From assembly GCA_003508835.1 (NCBI GenBank), contig PUFA01000084.1:4464001-4528000 (forward strand): DNA of 64,000 nucleotides. Direction: 5' to 3'. How positions within the stretch are numbered: position 1 is the stretch's first letter; each line of letters opens with the position of its first letter. Of the stretch, positions 24,923 to 36,990 are shown piece after piece. Made by a program: the position numbers and the translations under genes. The DNA comes from Eonycteris spelaea (lineage: Eukaryota > Chordata > Mammalia > Chiroptera > Pteropodidae). The notes below the pieces were generated by a model. That model was not told the DNA's origin and ran no database searches. It saw nothing but the letters and a program-made list of their open reading frames with translations.

Positions 24923-25143
24923 TAGGGATCCCCAACCCCTAGGCAGAGAACAGGTCCAGTTATGGCCTGTTAGGAACTGGGCTGCACACAGTAGGTGAGC
25001 AGCTAAAGAGCAAGCAAAGCTTCATCTGTATTTGCAGCCACTCCCCAGCGCTAGCATCACTGCCTCAGCTCCACCTCAGATCATAAAGCATTACAGTCTC
25101 ATAGGATCACCGGTGCCTGGTGTCAAAAGGTTGGGGACCGCTG
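24923..25143. mobile_element. hAT-like DNA transposon fragment
   Basis: Terminal inverted repeats: TAGGGATCCCCAACC at the left, and GGTTGGGGACCGCTG at 25129..25143 on the right, whose reverse complement begins CAGCGGTCCCCAACC. Inside, 'tggcctgttaggaactggg' and 'ctcataggatcaccggtgcc' match a widespread non-autonomous mammalian element that I believe is of the hAT group. The middle looks deleted relative to that consensus. No clear 8-base target duplication was found. Confidence 0.6.
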
Positions 25144-25873
25144 CCCTAGAACACTCCTAACCGATGGACAGCCTCTGCTTCAACAGGTCATTCCATATTT
25201 AACTGTGAATCATTCTGGATATTTAGCTAAAATCTACCTCCTCTAAGCTTTTATGGAGTTCTTTCTCCTGGAATAACACAGAACAAAATATATTCTCAAT
25301 ATATTTTCTTTTCTTCAAGACAGCCCAAAAATGCAAACTTCTTCGAGAAGTTTACTAACCTGTTTTTTTTCCCTTTAATCAACAAACTTCATAAAAGAAT
25401 AGAATGTAATTCATACCTTCCTTATTTCTCTAGGAGCTGACTTTACCATTTTTCTAAAAGTACTCTCCTCAAATTCACCAAAAAATCATATTCCAAATTG
25501 TAATGCCTTTTCTCATTTACCACTGTTCTTGATTTTTTTTTGATTATTTCTTATTTTGATAGTGTTGACCTTTACTTGAGCTCTATGATCCAGAAAGCAG
25601 TGACAATTAGAAAATTCCTCCAACCTTTGGTTTCTGAAGTCTCCCCTTTTTTTGGTGTTCCAGGAAGTGGCTTACTGCAAAACACCATTCTCCATATGAT
25701 CTGCTATCCACTCATTCTCATGCCTCCCAGAAGACTCATGGGGGACTTCCTTGTTTACCTGTAACAAGGCCAGACATGAATCTTTCCTCCTGAACTTACT
25801 GACAAAGTCAGACACAGACCTTCCAACTTCCTATTCTGTCTCATGAATGACTGAGATTAGAATTGTTTGTGCT

Positions 25874-26041
25874 TTTGAAACTAGTTAGAGGCAGAGATAA
25901 ATGAATCCTGTTCTGTTAACTGAGTAGACTTCTGATTATAAATCACCCCACCTGTAACTTGTCTACTCCTCCCTATAAAAGTCTAAGGGAAAACCACCTC
26001 ACCAAGACGTTATGGTTTTAGAAGCTGGGGTCCATACTACA
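25874..26041 (+). mobile_element. LTR-like repeat block, copy 1
   Basis: Paired in direct orientation with 27361..27534. Shared sequence includes 'ggcagagataaat', 'gtagacttctgatt' (one change), 'aaatcaccccacct', 'cttgtctactcctcc' and 'gggaaaaccacctcacc'. Copy 1 has a TATA-like 'ctataaaag' at 25973 that copy 2 lacks. The layout and motif order suggest an old LTR; upstream sequence from about 25760 may be its U3 part. Class assignment (ERV1-like) is a guess. Confidence 0.45.
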
Positions 26042-27360
26042 ATAGCCTGAACAAAAACATCTCCTTAATCATTGGTGCAGTTTTGTTTTTGACATCTTAA
26101 AACATTTTTTTTTCCTTAACTGTAGTGAAGACTGTGTTCTAGATTTGTTTCTACTGTTCTCTACCTTTTCTTTTGCCATTCTAGGTCTAGTTTTTAGTAC
26201 AGCCCTGATGTGACAATCTTCCAAGATTTAATTCTACATTCTCGTTGTAGACTCTGCATAAGAAAATGCATTCTCTCAAATGACTTCAACCCTGACCCCA
26301 TAACCAAGTAACCATCAAATTTATATTATCACTGGCATATTGTTAATCTCTACACATCACTGTAAACATTACTGTCTTTATCACAAAACTTTAATAATTC
26401 CTGGCCTTATATACATCAAATTCCATTTTCCATTGCCAAATTTCTCTATACCTTTAACTCTATTCCTGGCTCTAAGCTTACAGCTCAGTCTATACTGGAC
26501 ATCACATTATCACTACAAATATAATCAAATTGGCCTTATTCTTTTCTCACTGCTCCACGTTTAAAATTCTCTCTCTCCATATGCACCTATTCATATTTGT
26601 TGATTCTTCTTTCTCAACAACACATCTCTTTAACTGAGGCCATGAAATGGAAAGAAAAAATAAAAATAAAAACTGTACCAATATACCTGATGAAAATGTG
26701 CCAGATTCAAAGGGAATAGAGACTAACCATACTGCTACTACTGGGCATGGAACCAGTAGTAAGCAATGGAAGGAAGTAAAAGTGGGTAAGGATAACACAA
26801 TATCTGAAGTATATGGTTAAGGAAAATAGTCAAACAGGAAGTCAACATCGTGGGAAGTCAACAAGCATTGGAAGCTACTAGAACACAGACACTAGAAAAG
26901 GCCAGAATGGACAGACCATGAATATGTGGGGAAATCTGTCAGCCAGCAACAAGGCCCCCTAATCATGGATCCCAAGAACAAGATTCCCACCTCTAAGAGG
27001 ATGATAAGAATGAGGCAGGGTCTCAGTCTCAGAGAAAGCAGAGTACAAATGAGTGAATGAGACAGGGACTTAGGTAAAGCAGATCAAGCAGAAATCTTGT
27101 TAACAGAACTGTTTCAAGTAAGAGACCAATTACTGGTGTTTAGACACAAGTCAACTTGATGCTGAGCCCAACTGCGTGTTAGGACCTTTAAATTTTCCCA
27201 GCCTAGGAATGAGAACGACATCGATTCCAGAACCAGGCGTAGAACTGAAAGAGAGATGGTAACTGACCTCATCGGTGGGCCTGCAGGGATGGAGGACACT
27301 ACACCAGGCTGGCATTTCAGGGGTGGCAGAGACACTGATCTGAAATAACGCAGTCATCTC

Positions 27361-27534
27361 TTTGAACTAGTTAAGGCAGAGATAAATAAATCCTGTTTGG
27401 CTAACTGACTAGACTTCTGATTGCAGAACAACTCCAGTTGTAAATCACCCCACCTGGAACTTGTCTACTCCTCCTTAAGGGAAAACCACCTCACCTAGAT
27501 GCCATGATTTTGAAAGTTGGGATCCATATTGCAG
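27361..27534 (+). mobile_element. LTR-like repeat block, copy 2
   Basis: Direct-repeat partner of 25874..26041, about 1.5 kb away. It keeps an 18-base stretch ('gcagaacaactccagttg') absent from copy 1 and lacks the TATA-like segment. The 1.3 kb between the copies has no frame longer than about 85 codons and no motif I could tie to gag, pol or env, so if it is a provirus its interior is fully decayed or replaced. Confidence 0.45.
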
Positions 27535-28139
27535 ACTACATCTTTCTGCTTTCAAAGTGGCCCTCCCGAAAACTTCTTGTCATTTACAGTGGTAGCTAAA
27601 GTAGTTATTGAAAGCCAACAGATGATAATGTAAAAAGGGAGGGAAGATGGTTGCTGCCCCCAACAAATTCTTTGACACCAAGAGAACATGACTTTCTTTG
27701 TCATTTAAATGAAAGTGTACTAAATAATTTTTTGTCATAGCCTTCCCATAATTTTACTTGGACATGTTTGCATGTCTTTGCCATCGCTGCCGACTCAGAC
27801 ACAGAATTCCCCCAATGGGTAGTATAGAGGCTTCAAACTCATCCAGGGCCCAGGTCATCTTGTTTAATTGTTGAGACCAAAACCTAGAATATACTACAGA
27901 TAGGAAAAATAAACTAGGAGTTAATTTTGCTTCTCAGTTAGATTTTTATGAGATCTTGGAAGGAGAATTGGTGAACTAAGGGAGATGTAGTAATAAATTT
28001 GGGGATAAAGATAGTATTTAAAATGTTCAGAAGATGTGAGGGGAGGAATAAAAAGATTTTTTTACTAAAGTTAACTTGAGCATAAATTATAATATAGAAA
28101 GAATTTCTATGGCATTCCAACACCTTGGTAGCCAAAGAC

Positions 28140-28600
28140 TACCAAGAACACACTCCTAGTTGAACAAAGCGGGTTTGTTGATATATTGCAGCCAGGGAGA
28201 ACATACACCATGAACGATGAGGCAACGCAGAGAGGGGATCAGAAAGGACTTCCCTGGGCTCATGCTCAGAGATTTGGAGTCAAGGAAACAGGGTTCACTA
28301 TGGACTGGATGCTGTCATGAAACAGGGGTCATTTTATGATTGGGCATCTTAATAAATATTATCTAGAAGGAAACATCCTCATTCATATAAGCCTGGCTAG
28401 GGAAATATTTGGTCATTTTATGGTTTAGACAATGTCCATACTCAGTGTTCAGACGTGAATTATGGGCTTATTTTGTCCTACTGGTGTTCTACGAAATTGT
28501 TTATGTGAACAGGAGAACTAAGAGCTATCTGTGAGCACCAGGCCAGATCTTGGTTGTTGGGGGCTGCTTCTCTCTTTCTCAGGAGAAAGAGGGAAAATTA
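28140..28600. other. Possible LTR or other old repeat
   Basis: The block starting 'tagttgaacaaagcgggttt' and running through 'ggacttccctgggctcatgc' has the texture of a solitary LTR, but I could not match it to a named family. No coding frame. Confidence 0.25.
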
Positions 28601-30999
28601 AACTTTACTCTTTCATATCTGAGGTGTCACTGTTAAGGCCTGTCCTTGTATTTGCCTGTGCCCTACTCTAAAAATTTCCAACTAGTAATACTTATGGACA
28701 CGTGATTCCCCTGAGCATCATAAAAGAGAAATCACATTGATTGCTCAGAGACAGTAAAAAGATTCTCCCTCAACCCAGTGCCATCAGCTGAAGCCCTATC
28801 CTGAAATGCTTTTATTGGCTCTTAAAGATGCTTATGACTCCCAATGGACTAGTGGCACTGTTTCCTAATTTTAAATATTTTAATTAAATCAAATCCTTCA
28901 TGAAGAAGAAAGAGTGAGCCAGCTTGGGGTTTGTCACCTCAGTTGTTTTCTCACTTCAGTGGTATGACAAGACAGCAAGTTTGGGTTTTTTTCCCCTCTC
29001 TCTTCCCCTCCTCCCTTTAATGGGCTGTCAAAAGGTAATTCCATCTTGTGTTGTCATTAATGCCTGCTGTAAATAAAGAGGAAATGATAGGAAAGAGGAG
29101 GAGGGAAGAGAGGTGTGTGTGTGTGTGATAGTAGCTACTAGGTTTGCAGCTCAATTGCAAGGCATCTCTCAGAGTGTCTAGACACCAGCTGCCTGGTAAC
29201 CATGGGAACCCACTAACTTTGGCTGATGGGCTGAGGAGTAATGACTCTCAGGAGATATGGGTGGGGCATGGTGGTGGGGGCAGAGGAAGGAAGGTTGGGA
29301 GAGATGGCACAGAGAGTGTCAGAGTAACATGGGAGAGAGCAAGAGAAAACAAAACTCTCTTTGTGAAAGGGTTGCATTAACCTTGTTACCATTTTTCTCA
29401 TGCACATTACACATGTGGTGACAAGGTACAAATCTGCCATCCCCGGCAGGTGTCAGAAACCAGGTTGCTAAAGATGAATAGCTAAGCCGGAATGATTATA
29501 TTCCCATCAACCTCCTGCCAGTGCCAAAGTATTTCCTCAGTAAACCAAAGCTTTCTACGATAAACAGACACAATCAACAATTGTCTGGTCTCAGGAGTAG
29601 GAAATTCCAATCCCCAAGAATGACTGCCACTTTTACAAGCATTCAGCAAAGATTAATCACAGCTCTTTATACCTGCCGTGCCCTCCCTTCCTGCTGCGCC
29701 CATTTTCCCTCGTCATATGCAAGGTTGGGCTAATGGTGGCAGAAACATTGAGGGAATGAGTTAGAAATGAAGTTACCAGTTCAGGGACAAATCATCAATC
29801 TTATAAACATGTTTTGTTTTCTTATTCGTTTATAGATTTCTATAATCAGAGGTTTCCAATCCACAGATTTTGAAGCCTTACCGTGGCTTTCTGTCACCCT
29901 GTTTCCTGCCTGTCACACATTCCTTTCTATTGGGATTTTTTGGTAGTAATGGCACCATTACCACCACCCCTCTCGTCACCTAATTTTGTGACCATTTCCA
30001 CACCCTACCCACATCTCTTCACCCCATTTCCTTGACTAACACACCCCCAAGGACCTCTAGGCTCTTTGGTAAGGTAGAGCAGGCTTTTCTCATGCAAATT
30101 TGTCTATAGTTATAGAGACTAGATTTACTGTCTCTCTCACAGTGTTTTACCTTTACTCAGGCAACCTTATCCACCACAGATAGAATGTAATAGAAGACCT
30201 GGTGGTTTTATTGGAGTCATCTGGTTCACAAAACTGTTTATGTATATATACAAACATACATTCTGTGGATTTTTATGCACTGGTTCCACTGAAGAAATGC
30301 TCCTATGTGAAAAAATGTCTCAATCATATTGAGCTATAATCAATATGCAGGTAAAATCAATATACTAAAAAAAGGGGGCTAATATAGGTAAATGCTTATT
30401 TAACTGTAATTTATGATAACCAGAACATTTGAATCCACCAGAGACTCTTCATTAGTCATTAAAGCTTGCATGACTCTGATCTGATGATTTAACACGACAG
30501 AAAGGCAGCTTGCTCTTAAGCAAAGATTTGGTTTTGCCATCTATTTCCAGTCAGGGCAGAATTCCGAGTGGTTTTGAATTGCTAAAATGGTTCTCTGCTT
30601 TTGGAGATGTATCTTTTGCATGGGGAGATGAAACGGATTTTTCCCTTATGAACTGTGTTCCCTATAGGGAGTAACTGTGAAACAATGAGACTAGGACAAG
30701 GATCTGGTCCTCTGGTGCCACTGACACAGTCCATTTATAGTCACTGTCAAGCTGTCAACATCTTCCAGTCATTAGGAGGGATAGTATTGCCTATGAGTCA
30801 CCAAAGAATTTATAGGGGCAAAGGAAGATGAGGGAACATCTGCCCAGGTATCAGAGGGGAATTTTCTTTAGTGGCCATAAGCGGTAAAGCAATCAAATGT
30901 CAGAGTGATTTGGGGTCACCTTTGCCACTTATGCATTGACCATAAGGGTTGACTCAGCTACTCTGACAAGTAGTTATCTTCTTCCTCACTTGTTAAATT

Positions 31000-32170
31000 A
31001 ACCACATCGATTGAGCATTCACTATCTTTTCTAGTTGTTGTGTATATAGTAGTGTACCAAACAATAATAAAACAAAAAAATACCTTGTCCTCATAAAACT
31101 TATACTATAAATAGAAGTAAAATGTATAGCATGTTAGGTGGTGGTAAGAGCCATGAATGACATAATATTCGGAAGGAGAACAGAGAGTTCTGGAATGAAG
31201 GTGGAGTGACAATATCAAACAGAGAGGAAGACTCTTTGAGAGGTGACATGTGAACAGAGAGCCGAAGAAGGTGAGAGGGAGTGAAGTCTAATGAGCACCT
31301 AGAAGAGAAAGATTTCTAGGCAGAGGGAACAGTAAGTGCAAATGCTCTAGATGTGAGCACACGTTGTTGGTGCTGTAGCAAGAACATCAGTGTTGCTAGA
31401 ACAAAGTGAGAAAAGGACCGATGACATCTGAGCGGGGGCCTAGTGGGAAGGATGTAAATCATGGAAGAAATTGAGGCCCTTTTAAGGACTTAGCTTTTAA
31501 CAAAGTCAAATGGGTACCAGAGAAAGTGAGATGTACTCAGATTCTAGATATATTTTGAAGGTGAAGCCAACGAAGTTTGCTGACAGATTTAATGTTGTTA
31601 AAGAAAAAAAAAAGTCAGAAATAATTCCATGATACATGGCCTGAGCCTCAGGAAAAAATAGACTTGCCATTTCCTGAGATAAAGGAAAGCTTTAGAAGGA
31701 GCAGATCAGGGAGAAAAGACAGGAGTTTGGCTTCAAAATGGTTAGTTTGAGTTATCTATTGGATATACAAATTGAAGTGTAGAGTAAGCAGTTGTTTGAA
31801 ATGGGCTACAGATGGAACATTGGGATTTATCAGGATGTAGACTAGTTTGAGCCATGCACTGGGAGAGAGCACCAAAGGAGTAAATATACATGGAGAAGAG
31901 GAGGTTCAGGATAGAGTCATGGGAGCATTCCAAAATTTAGAAACCAGGAGATGAAGACGGAAGGCAAAGGAAATTAAAAGGGAACAGCCACTGTGTTAGG
32001 AGAAAAATTAGGAACAAGTAATATGCTGGATGAGCAGTAACGAAAATATTTCAAAGAGTAGAAAGTGATCAGCTATCGAGGGCTATTGCTAGGTCAAAGA
32101 AGATGAGGCCTTAAAATCGACCATTGGACTTTAGTAATGTGGAGGTCATTTGTGACTTTGGCAAAAGTTA
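31000..32170 (-). mobile_element. Long L2 LINE fragment
   Basis: Reverse L2 over more than 1 kb: 'attgagcattcactatc' near the start, 'gaagactctttgagaggtga', 'aggcagagggaacagtaag', 'tgcaaatgctctagatgtg', and then diverged L2 up to about 32170. It is the longest L2 in the window. Short antisense frames within it are not conserved genes. Confidence 0.65.
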
Positions 32171-32254
32171 TTTCAATGGAGGGTGAGAGGGAAGGTATGA
32201 TTGATGTGGCTTCGAGAGAGAATAGAAACCAATAAGTTGGAGATGGTGAGTACA

Positions 32255-32405
32255 GACAGCTCTGGTTAAGAATACTGAGTCAGGAGATACGCTGATTGAG
32301 TTTGAACCTGGACCCACCACTTTCCAAATGAGACACCTTGGGCAAGTTATGTGACCTTCCTGTACTTTGAGTTCTCCACTCTTAAAAAGATAGAGTCCTT
32401 GTGAA
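32255..32405 (+). mobile_element. MIR SINE fragment
   Basis: MIR 5' half: 'gctctggttaagaatactg', 'gagtttgaacctggaccc', 'ccttgggcaagttatgtg'. It directly follows the L2 fragment. Confidence 0.6.
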
Positions 32406-33129
32406 CAAGTTCTATTATTGGCTCTGGAGACCAAAATAATAAAAACTTGTTTGAGCAACAACTATGACAAAAATGCTGCCAGCCTTGATCTACTCTCATA
32501 TGACAGATTTGGATTGAAACAACTCAAGGGCGTGTCGTGTTTCATTTTCCACATAATGTAAGCTTCTGGTTTAAGAAAAACATAGTCTAGTGATCCAAAA
32601 TATTTAATGAATTTGAAGTTTTATAAGCATTAATAATCTCTAAGTCTGAATGATTCCAAAAGATTTTTTTTCCTGATCACATTGAGCTCTAGTCGTAGTT
32701 CACACAAGGTTCTTTGAAACATAAAAAATTCAAAATGTTAAGGCACTGATATTTCTATGCTACAAAAACAGTTCATCTGGCATTCTGTCAGACAGACATC
32801 TTTATCAACTAACACTTCTGCGTTACAATAAAAATTGACATTTCTGCAATGGCCTTGAAGTATTTTATGACTACGATTACTATACTTCTAATGTTGTGTA
32901 TATTTTATTATATCCCAAACCTTTCCTAATTGTAAATTCAATAACAACATAAGGGCAATTATTAATCAAAACACTTGATTAAAACATTAACCAGAATGTT
33001 TCACTCTCCAATCACATTGGAGAACACAGAATTTACTGTAAACGTGTTGTCCTTTTTTTATTTTGAGGACACCCAAGTTAAATGATAAGAGGACAATAAA
33101 AGTAATCATGTAGAGGGAGCAGAAATGAG

Positions 33130-33345
33130 GCCCTGATGTAGTCACACTCACTAGCCATGTGGCTTAAGATAAGTTCTCTTGCTTCTGTTTCCTCTGTAAA
33201 ATCTGTAAAAAAGGGACAACAATATCCCTTATCATAGGGTCATTGTGAGATTTAAATGGGAAACTCCATGTAGAGAATTTAGCAGAGAGCCTGGCACAAG
33301 GCAAATAGATGTTATCCATACTGTTATCATCATCAGTACTATTGC
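33130..33345 (+). mobile_element. MIR SINE
   Basis: Blocks in MIR order: 'actagccatgtggcttaag', 'gcttctgtttcctctgtaaa', 'agggtcattgtgagattta' and 'agagagcctggcacaagg'. Confidence 0.65.
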
Positions 33346-34549
33346 CGCTTTTGCACTTATTCTGTGGTGAGGACTTTTAATAAGAGAAGACCAGACCAAA
33401 AACTAAGTAATTCAACACTATCAAATATGTATCAGGTTGGTTTCCAATGTTAATTAGGGCTTAAGGTAATATTAGAAATTTAGAGTCACCATTGTCTTTG
33501 TGAGGCAAACTCCATTAATTCCAGGAGCTCAATAAACATACACCAGCATATGATATATTCACATGAATTTATTCTAGATGAATGGCTTTTGGGGTGGGGG
33601 TGAAAAACAATCTGGGCTACCTGCAACAGCAGCCACAGCCACTCAAGGCTTCAAGAGACGCTCGCACAGTCTCATGAACGACCGCACCCTCCAGAAGTGA
33701 CAGGGGGACAAATGGCTGCTGCCTCACCACAGATCTTCCCTTTCCGTCTCCTCCACCCTCCCATCAGCCCAGCAGGCACGTGCCAGCAGTGAGCTGCCTG
33801 CCTCACTGGGATCCTCGGCTCCATTAATAAGCCCTGCAAAGGCTGATAATTGGGGATTTGTGGAGCCTGCAGTCTTTCAATAAGCCAGGTTGTTATGGAA
33901 ACCAGAGGCAGACCTCCATGTCCATACTATTGATCCTGGGAAAAATAAAATAAAAGCAGAGTGTTGGAAAGGATCATTTCAATCCATCCTCTCTGCCCCT
34001 CATCATTTTATTTTAGAAGTTCACTTCCAATTTGTACACATGAGAATTCATAACTATTCTCTCTTTTGGGTCCCCCTTAGCACTCTCCTGAACAACTGAA
34101 CATTTTTTCACCTCTAGCAAAAAATCAGTTGAGCAGGGTACTACAGGAACACCAGAGTAGATGCTCTAAATCTAATTTAACACCATGGTATTAATTCTGA
34201 TTATTTGAGCCAAGAATTTAGCAATGAATATCAATGTGCTTTCCCTGTTATTAAAAATAATAATAATAAATTAATAGGATTTAAAAAATGGCCTCAGAGT
34301 CTCTCACTGGCCTCAAGAATTATTGTTCTATAGCAAGGTGGCCATTGCCTATGACGAGTCATGGTATCGTGTTCAATAAAAGGAGTGTCCGGCCTTCAAA
34401 CTGTCAGAGTAAAAGGGGGACAGTTTTCTTAGACTACTTTTAAAATTTAGCTGACAACCTCCTTACAGTAAAATTCTGATTACTCCATCTGGTTAATAAG
34501 TTCTGGCATGATGCCAGAGCCTAACTGACTGGGAGGCCTGTAAATAGCA

Positions 34550-34582
34550 CGAAATGAGTTCGAAATGAGTTCATGAGTTCGG
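34550..34582. repeat. Short tandem repeat of GAAATGAGTTC unit
   Basis: Two copies of 'cgaaatgagtt' followed by a partial third ('catgagttcgg'). It lies about 100 bases before the CTCF-type motif. Confidence 0.7.
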
Positions 34583-34677
34583 CTTGGAGGCTGCGGTGGG
34601 CCCAGAATCATCCACTCCGGCCCTTACTTTGCAAAGACCAGAACGCCATTGTTTCCTGCTGAACTTCCCATTTCCTC

Positions 34678-34693
34678 CCAGCAGAGGGCACCA
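34678..34693 (+). promoter_or_regulatory. Candidate CTCF binding site
   Basis: CCAGCAGAGGGCACCA fits the 16-position CTCF core consensus CCASYAGRKGGCRSYV at every position. By base counting, a chance match to this consensus is expected about 0.01 times in both strands of 64 kb. It sits in non-repetitive, GC-richer sequence in intron 2. CTCF would make it a chromatin-loop anchor or insulator. Occupancy cannot be seen from sequence. Confidence 0.55.
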
Positions 34694-36224
34694 GCGTAAT
34701 TCTGTTCCCAGCTGTGGTGCCGGTGTGAGAGGCAGTCAGGAAAAAATGACCACAGGCAAGTAAGTGATGGATTCAATAGGGCAGAAACAACCTATGATGA
34801 CTGGGTTGTACTTTTAAACTGTCCTGAAATTAATTTTTACTTTCCAATTCTCCCAAAATGATGAAAAACTCAGCCTAAATACTGTTCATGGAAGCTACTT
34901 TATCAAATAAACCAAAGTTATTAGTCTTTGAATCGAATTAGTAAATGTGGATTGTACTTTGTGTAGACCTTGTAGACACATCAGAGTCATTCTTGGAGCA
35001 GCAATAATATAATAAAGTAAGAGCTTCGACCACTCTCTATTCACTACTGCACTACGAGTGAAGTTCTCTGACCACTTTGAGACTTTTAAGTAAGTGGATC
35101 CAGAATATTCCATCTCCCTCACACTGTCACAAGCTACTACAGCCAATATCTTCACCAATGCGCCATAGAAACGTTCATTTCTTTCCTTGGCACCCTACAC
35201 ACCATCCTGACCTCTAAATTCTTCTCTGAAATTATATCGCAGCTTGCAAGCAGACACACACTTACATTGTTCCTTATTAGTCCTGGATTCTTTTTTTTTT
35301 TTTTTCCTTTTAAGACCCTTGCTTTTTAGCCTCAACCAGATTGTAATTTCCATGACCACAGATATTCACTTTTATATATCTATATCTTTTATAGTGCCTA
35401 GTGTAGCATGAAAAGTATACATACTAAAAAATAAAATTAATTGAAGAGCAGGGAAATATAGATGTTGGGACATCTGGGTTTATTTCCTCTACTCTAATAC
35501 TAACTCATTGTGTGACCATGGACAGACCATGCAACCTAAAACCTTGAGTAAGTTTAATCTTTCATTAAAACACACACCTATACAACCTCTCCTAAGACTG
35601 AGAGCAGTGGAGCTTATTCTTTGTGTGTCATGGTCCCAGCTGAGTATCTGATGAAATATAAGGACACAAGAATATCACCCATATACACATACGGTATAAC
35701 ATGTTGCAGATAATTTCAAGGGATTAAAGGGCCCTCCTGAAGCCCACCCAATTCCCAGGTCGAGGTGATTTTCAAGTTTTCTTTTTAGGTTTAAGACTGT
35801 AAGATTGAACCAAGATTAGACAGTTGATAGCTGGTATCTACCTAGAAAGAGTGCTTTATCCACTTCCTTAGGGAACCCCAACATTTTCAACTGAATCCCT
35901 AGATTGCTGTTTCTGAGGGACCAATTACATGGAGCTTAAATTAATCCTAACATCACTACCTGGTAGCCTTGGCTGACTTCCAGACGCAATCATTACTGTT
36001 AACGTAAAGACTTCATAATCTTGCTGAGCCACAAGGTAGGCCAAACAGAATAGTCTCTGGTTCCCAGAAGAGTCTGCAAATCATCATGTGTCTTTCTCAT
36101 TGGCAATAAAACACATCCTATTTGCACATTAATTTCCTTTATAAAATCAGAAGTGTAGTGCCAAGAAAAAAAAAAGCTTTCTAATAGCTTCGGTTGCAAG
36201 AAACAAGAAGCGAGTGTGACTTTC

Positions 36225-36430
36225 TATTAGGCACTTACTATGTGTTCAATAAACACTATATGAGGCACTTCACATGTGGTCTACTTAATACCAATGACCA
36301 CCAAGTCCGGCAATAAGAATATATTATTTCACAGATGACAAAACTGATGTTGAGTTAGTGGCATAGAGCTGGTTAGGGAGCGAGCCTCTGATTCAAACAA
36401 AGACAGGTTCAATCCAACACCTGTGATTTT
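36225..36430 (-). mobile_element. MIR SINE
   Basis: Reverse MIR: 'aggcacttactatgtgttc', 'gaggcacttcacatgtgg', 'tttcacagatgacaaaactg', 'agagctggttagggagcg', 'gattcaaac'. Confidence 0.65.
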
Positions 36431-36784
36431 CGCCATGCACAGCAGGCCTCCAAGGAAGAGTTAGCTACATCTATGGCTGTTGCAATTTTCTGTGTACTGT
36501 TGCAGTATTTATTAAGTAATACACCTTTGTAGCATTTTATACTCATTTAAATACTTTACTTGGGATCACCAAAAAAAGGGGTTGGGGGGGAGGTTCTCTT
36601 TATTTACTGGTTGAAAGACTTTCTTCCACTCTTTTATCTATGGAAAGATGACAGACAATCCTTGCTTTTACCACTTCCAATTTAAAAGATCTGCCCAGAG
36701 GATCTCCATATGGGGAAAGGGAAGTATGAGAACTACGTGTTTTTTTTTTTTTTTTCAGATTATAGGAAAAAAGGTAAAGTAAAA

Positions 36785-36990
36785 CAATGTTTATTGAGAA
36801 CCTACTCTGTAGAAGGTTCTTTAAATATGTTACATTATAATTCTCACAACCTTACTGCTTAAGGTAGCATTATTATCTCCATCTTATGAATAAAGAGATT
36901 GGGGGTTAAATGATCATGAAATCCCCACAGTGAGAAACCTGGAATTTAAGCCAGAATTGTCCTATTCTAATACAGCTTTCCTAAGAAGCA
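36785..36990 (-). mobile_element. MIR SINE
   Basis: Reverse MIR: 'tgtttattgagaacctactc', 'aattctcacaaccttactg', 'ttattatctccatcttatg', 'gagaaacctggaatttaag'. A second minus MIR only 350 bases after the previous one. Confidence 0.65.

Noticed and set aside
25973..25980. TATA-like box as a gene promoter
   Set aside because: Sits in an LTR-like repeat with no downstream gene; kept only as a repeat feature.
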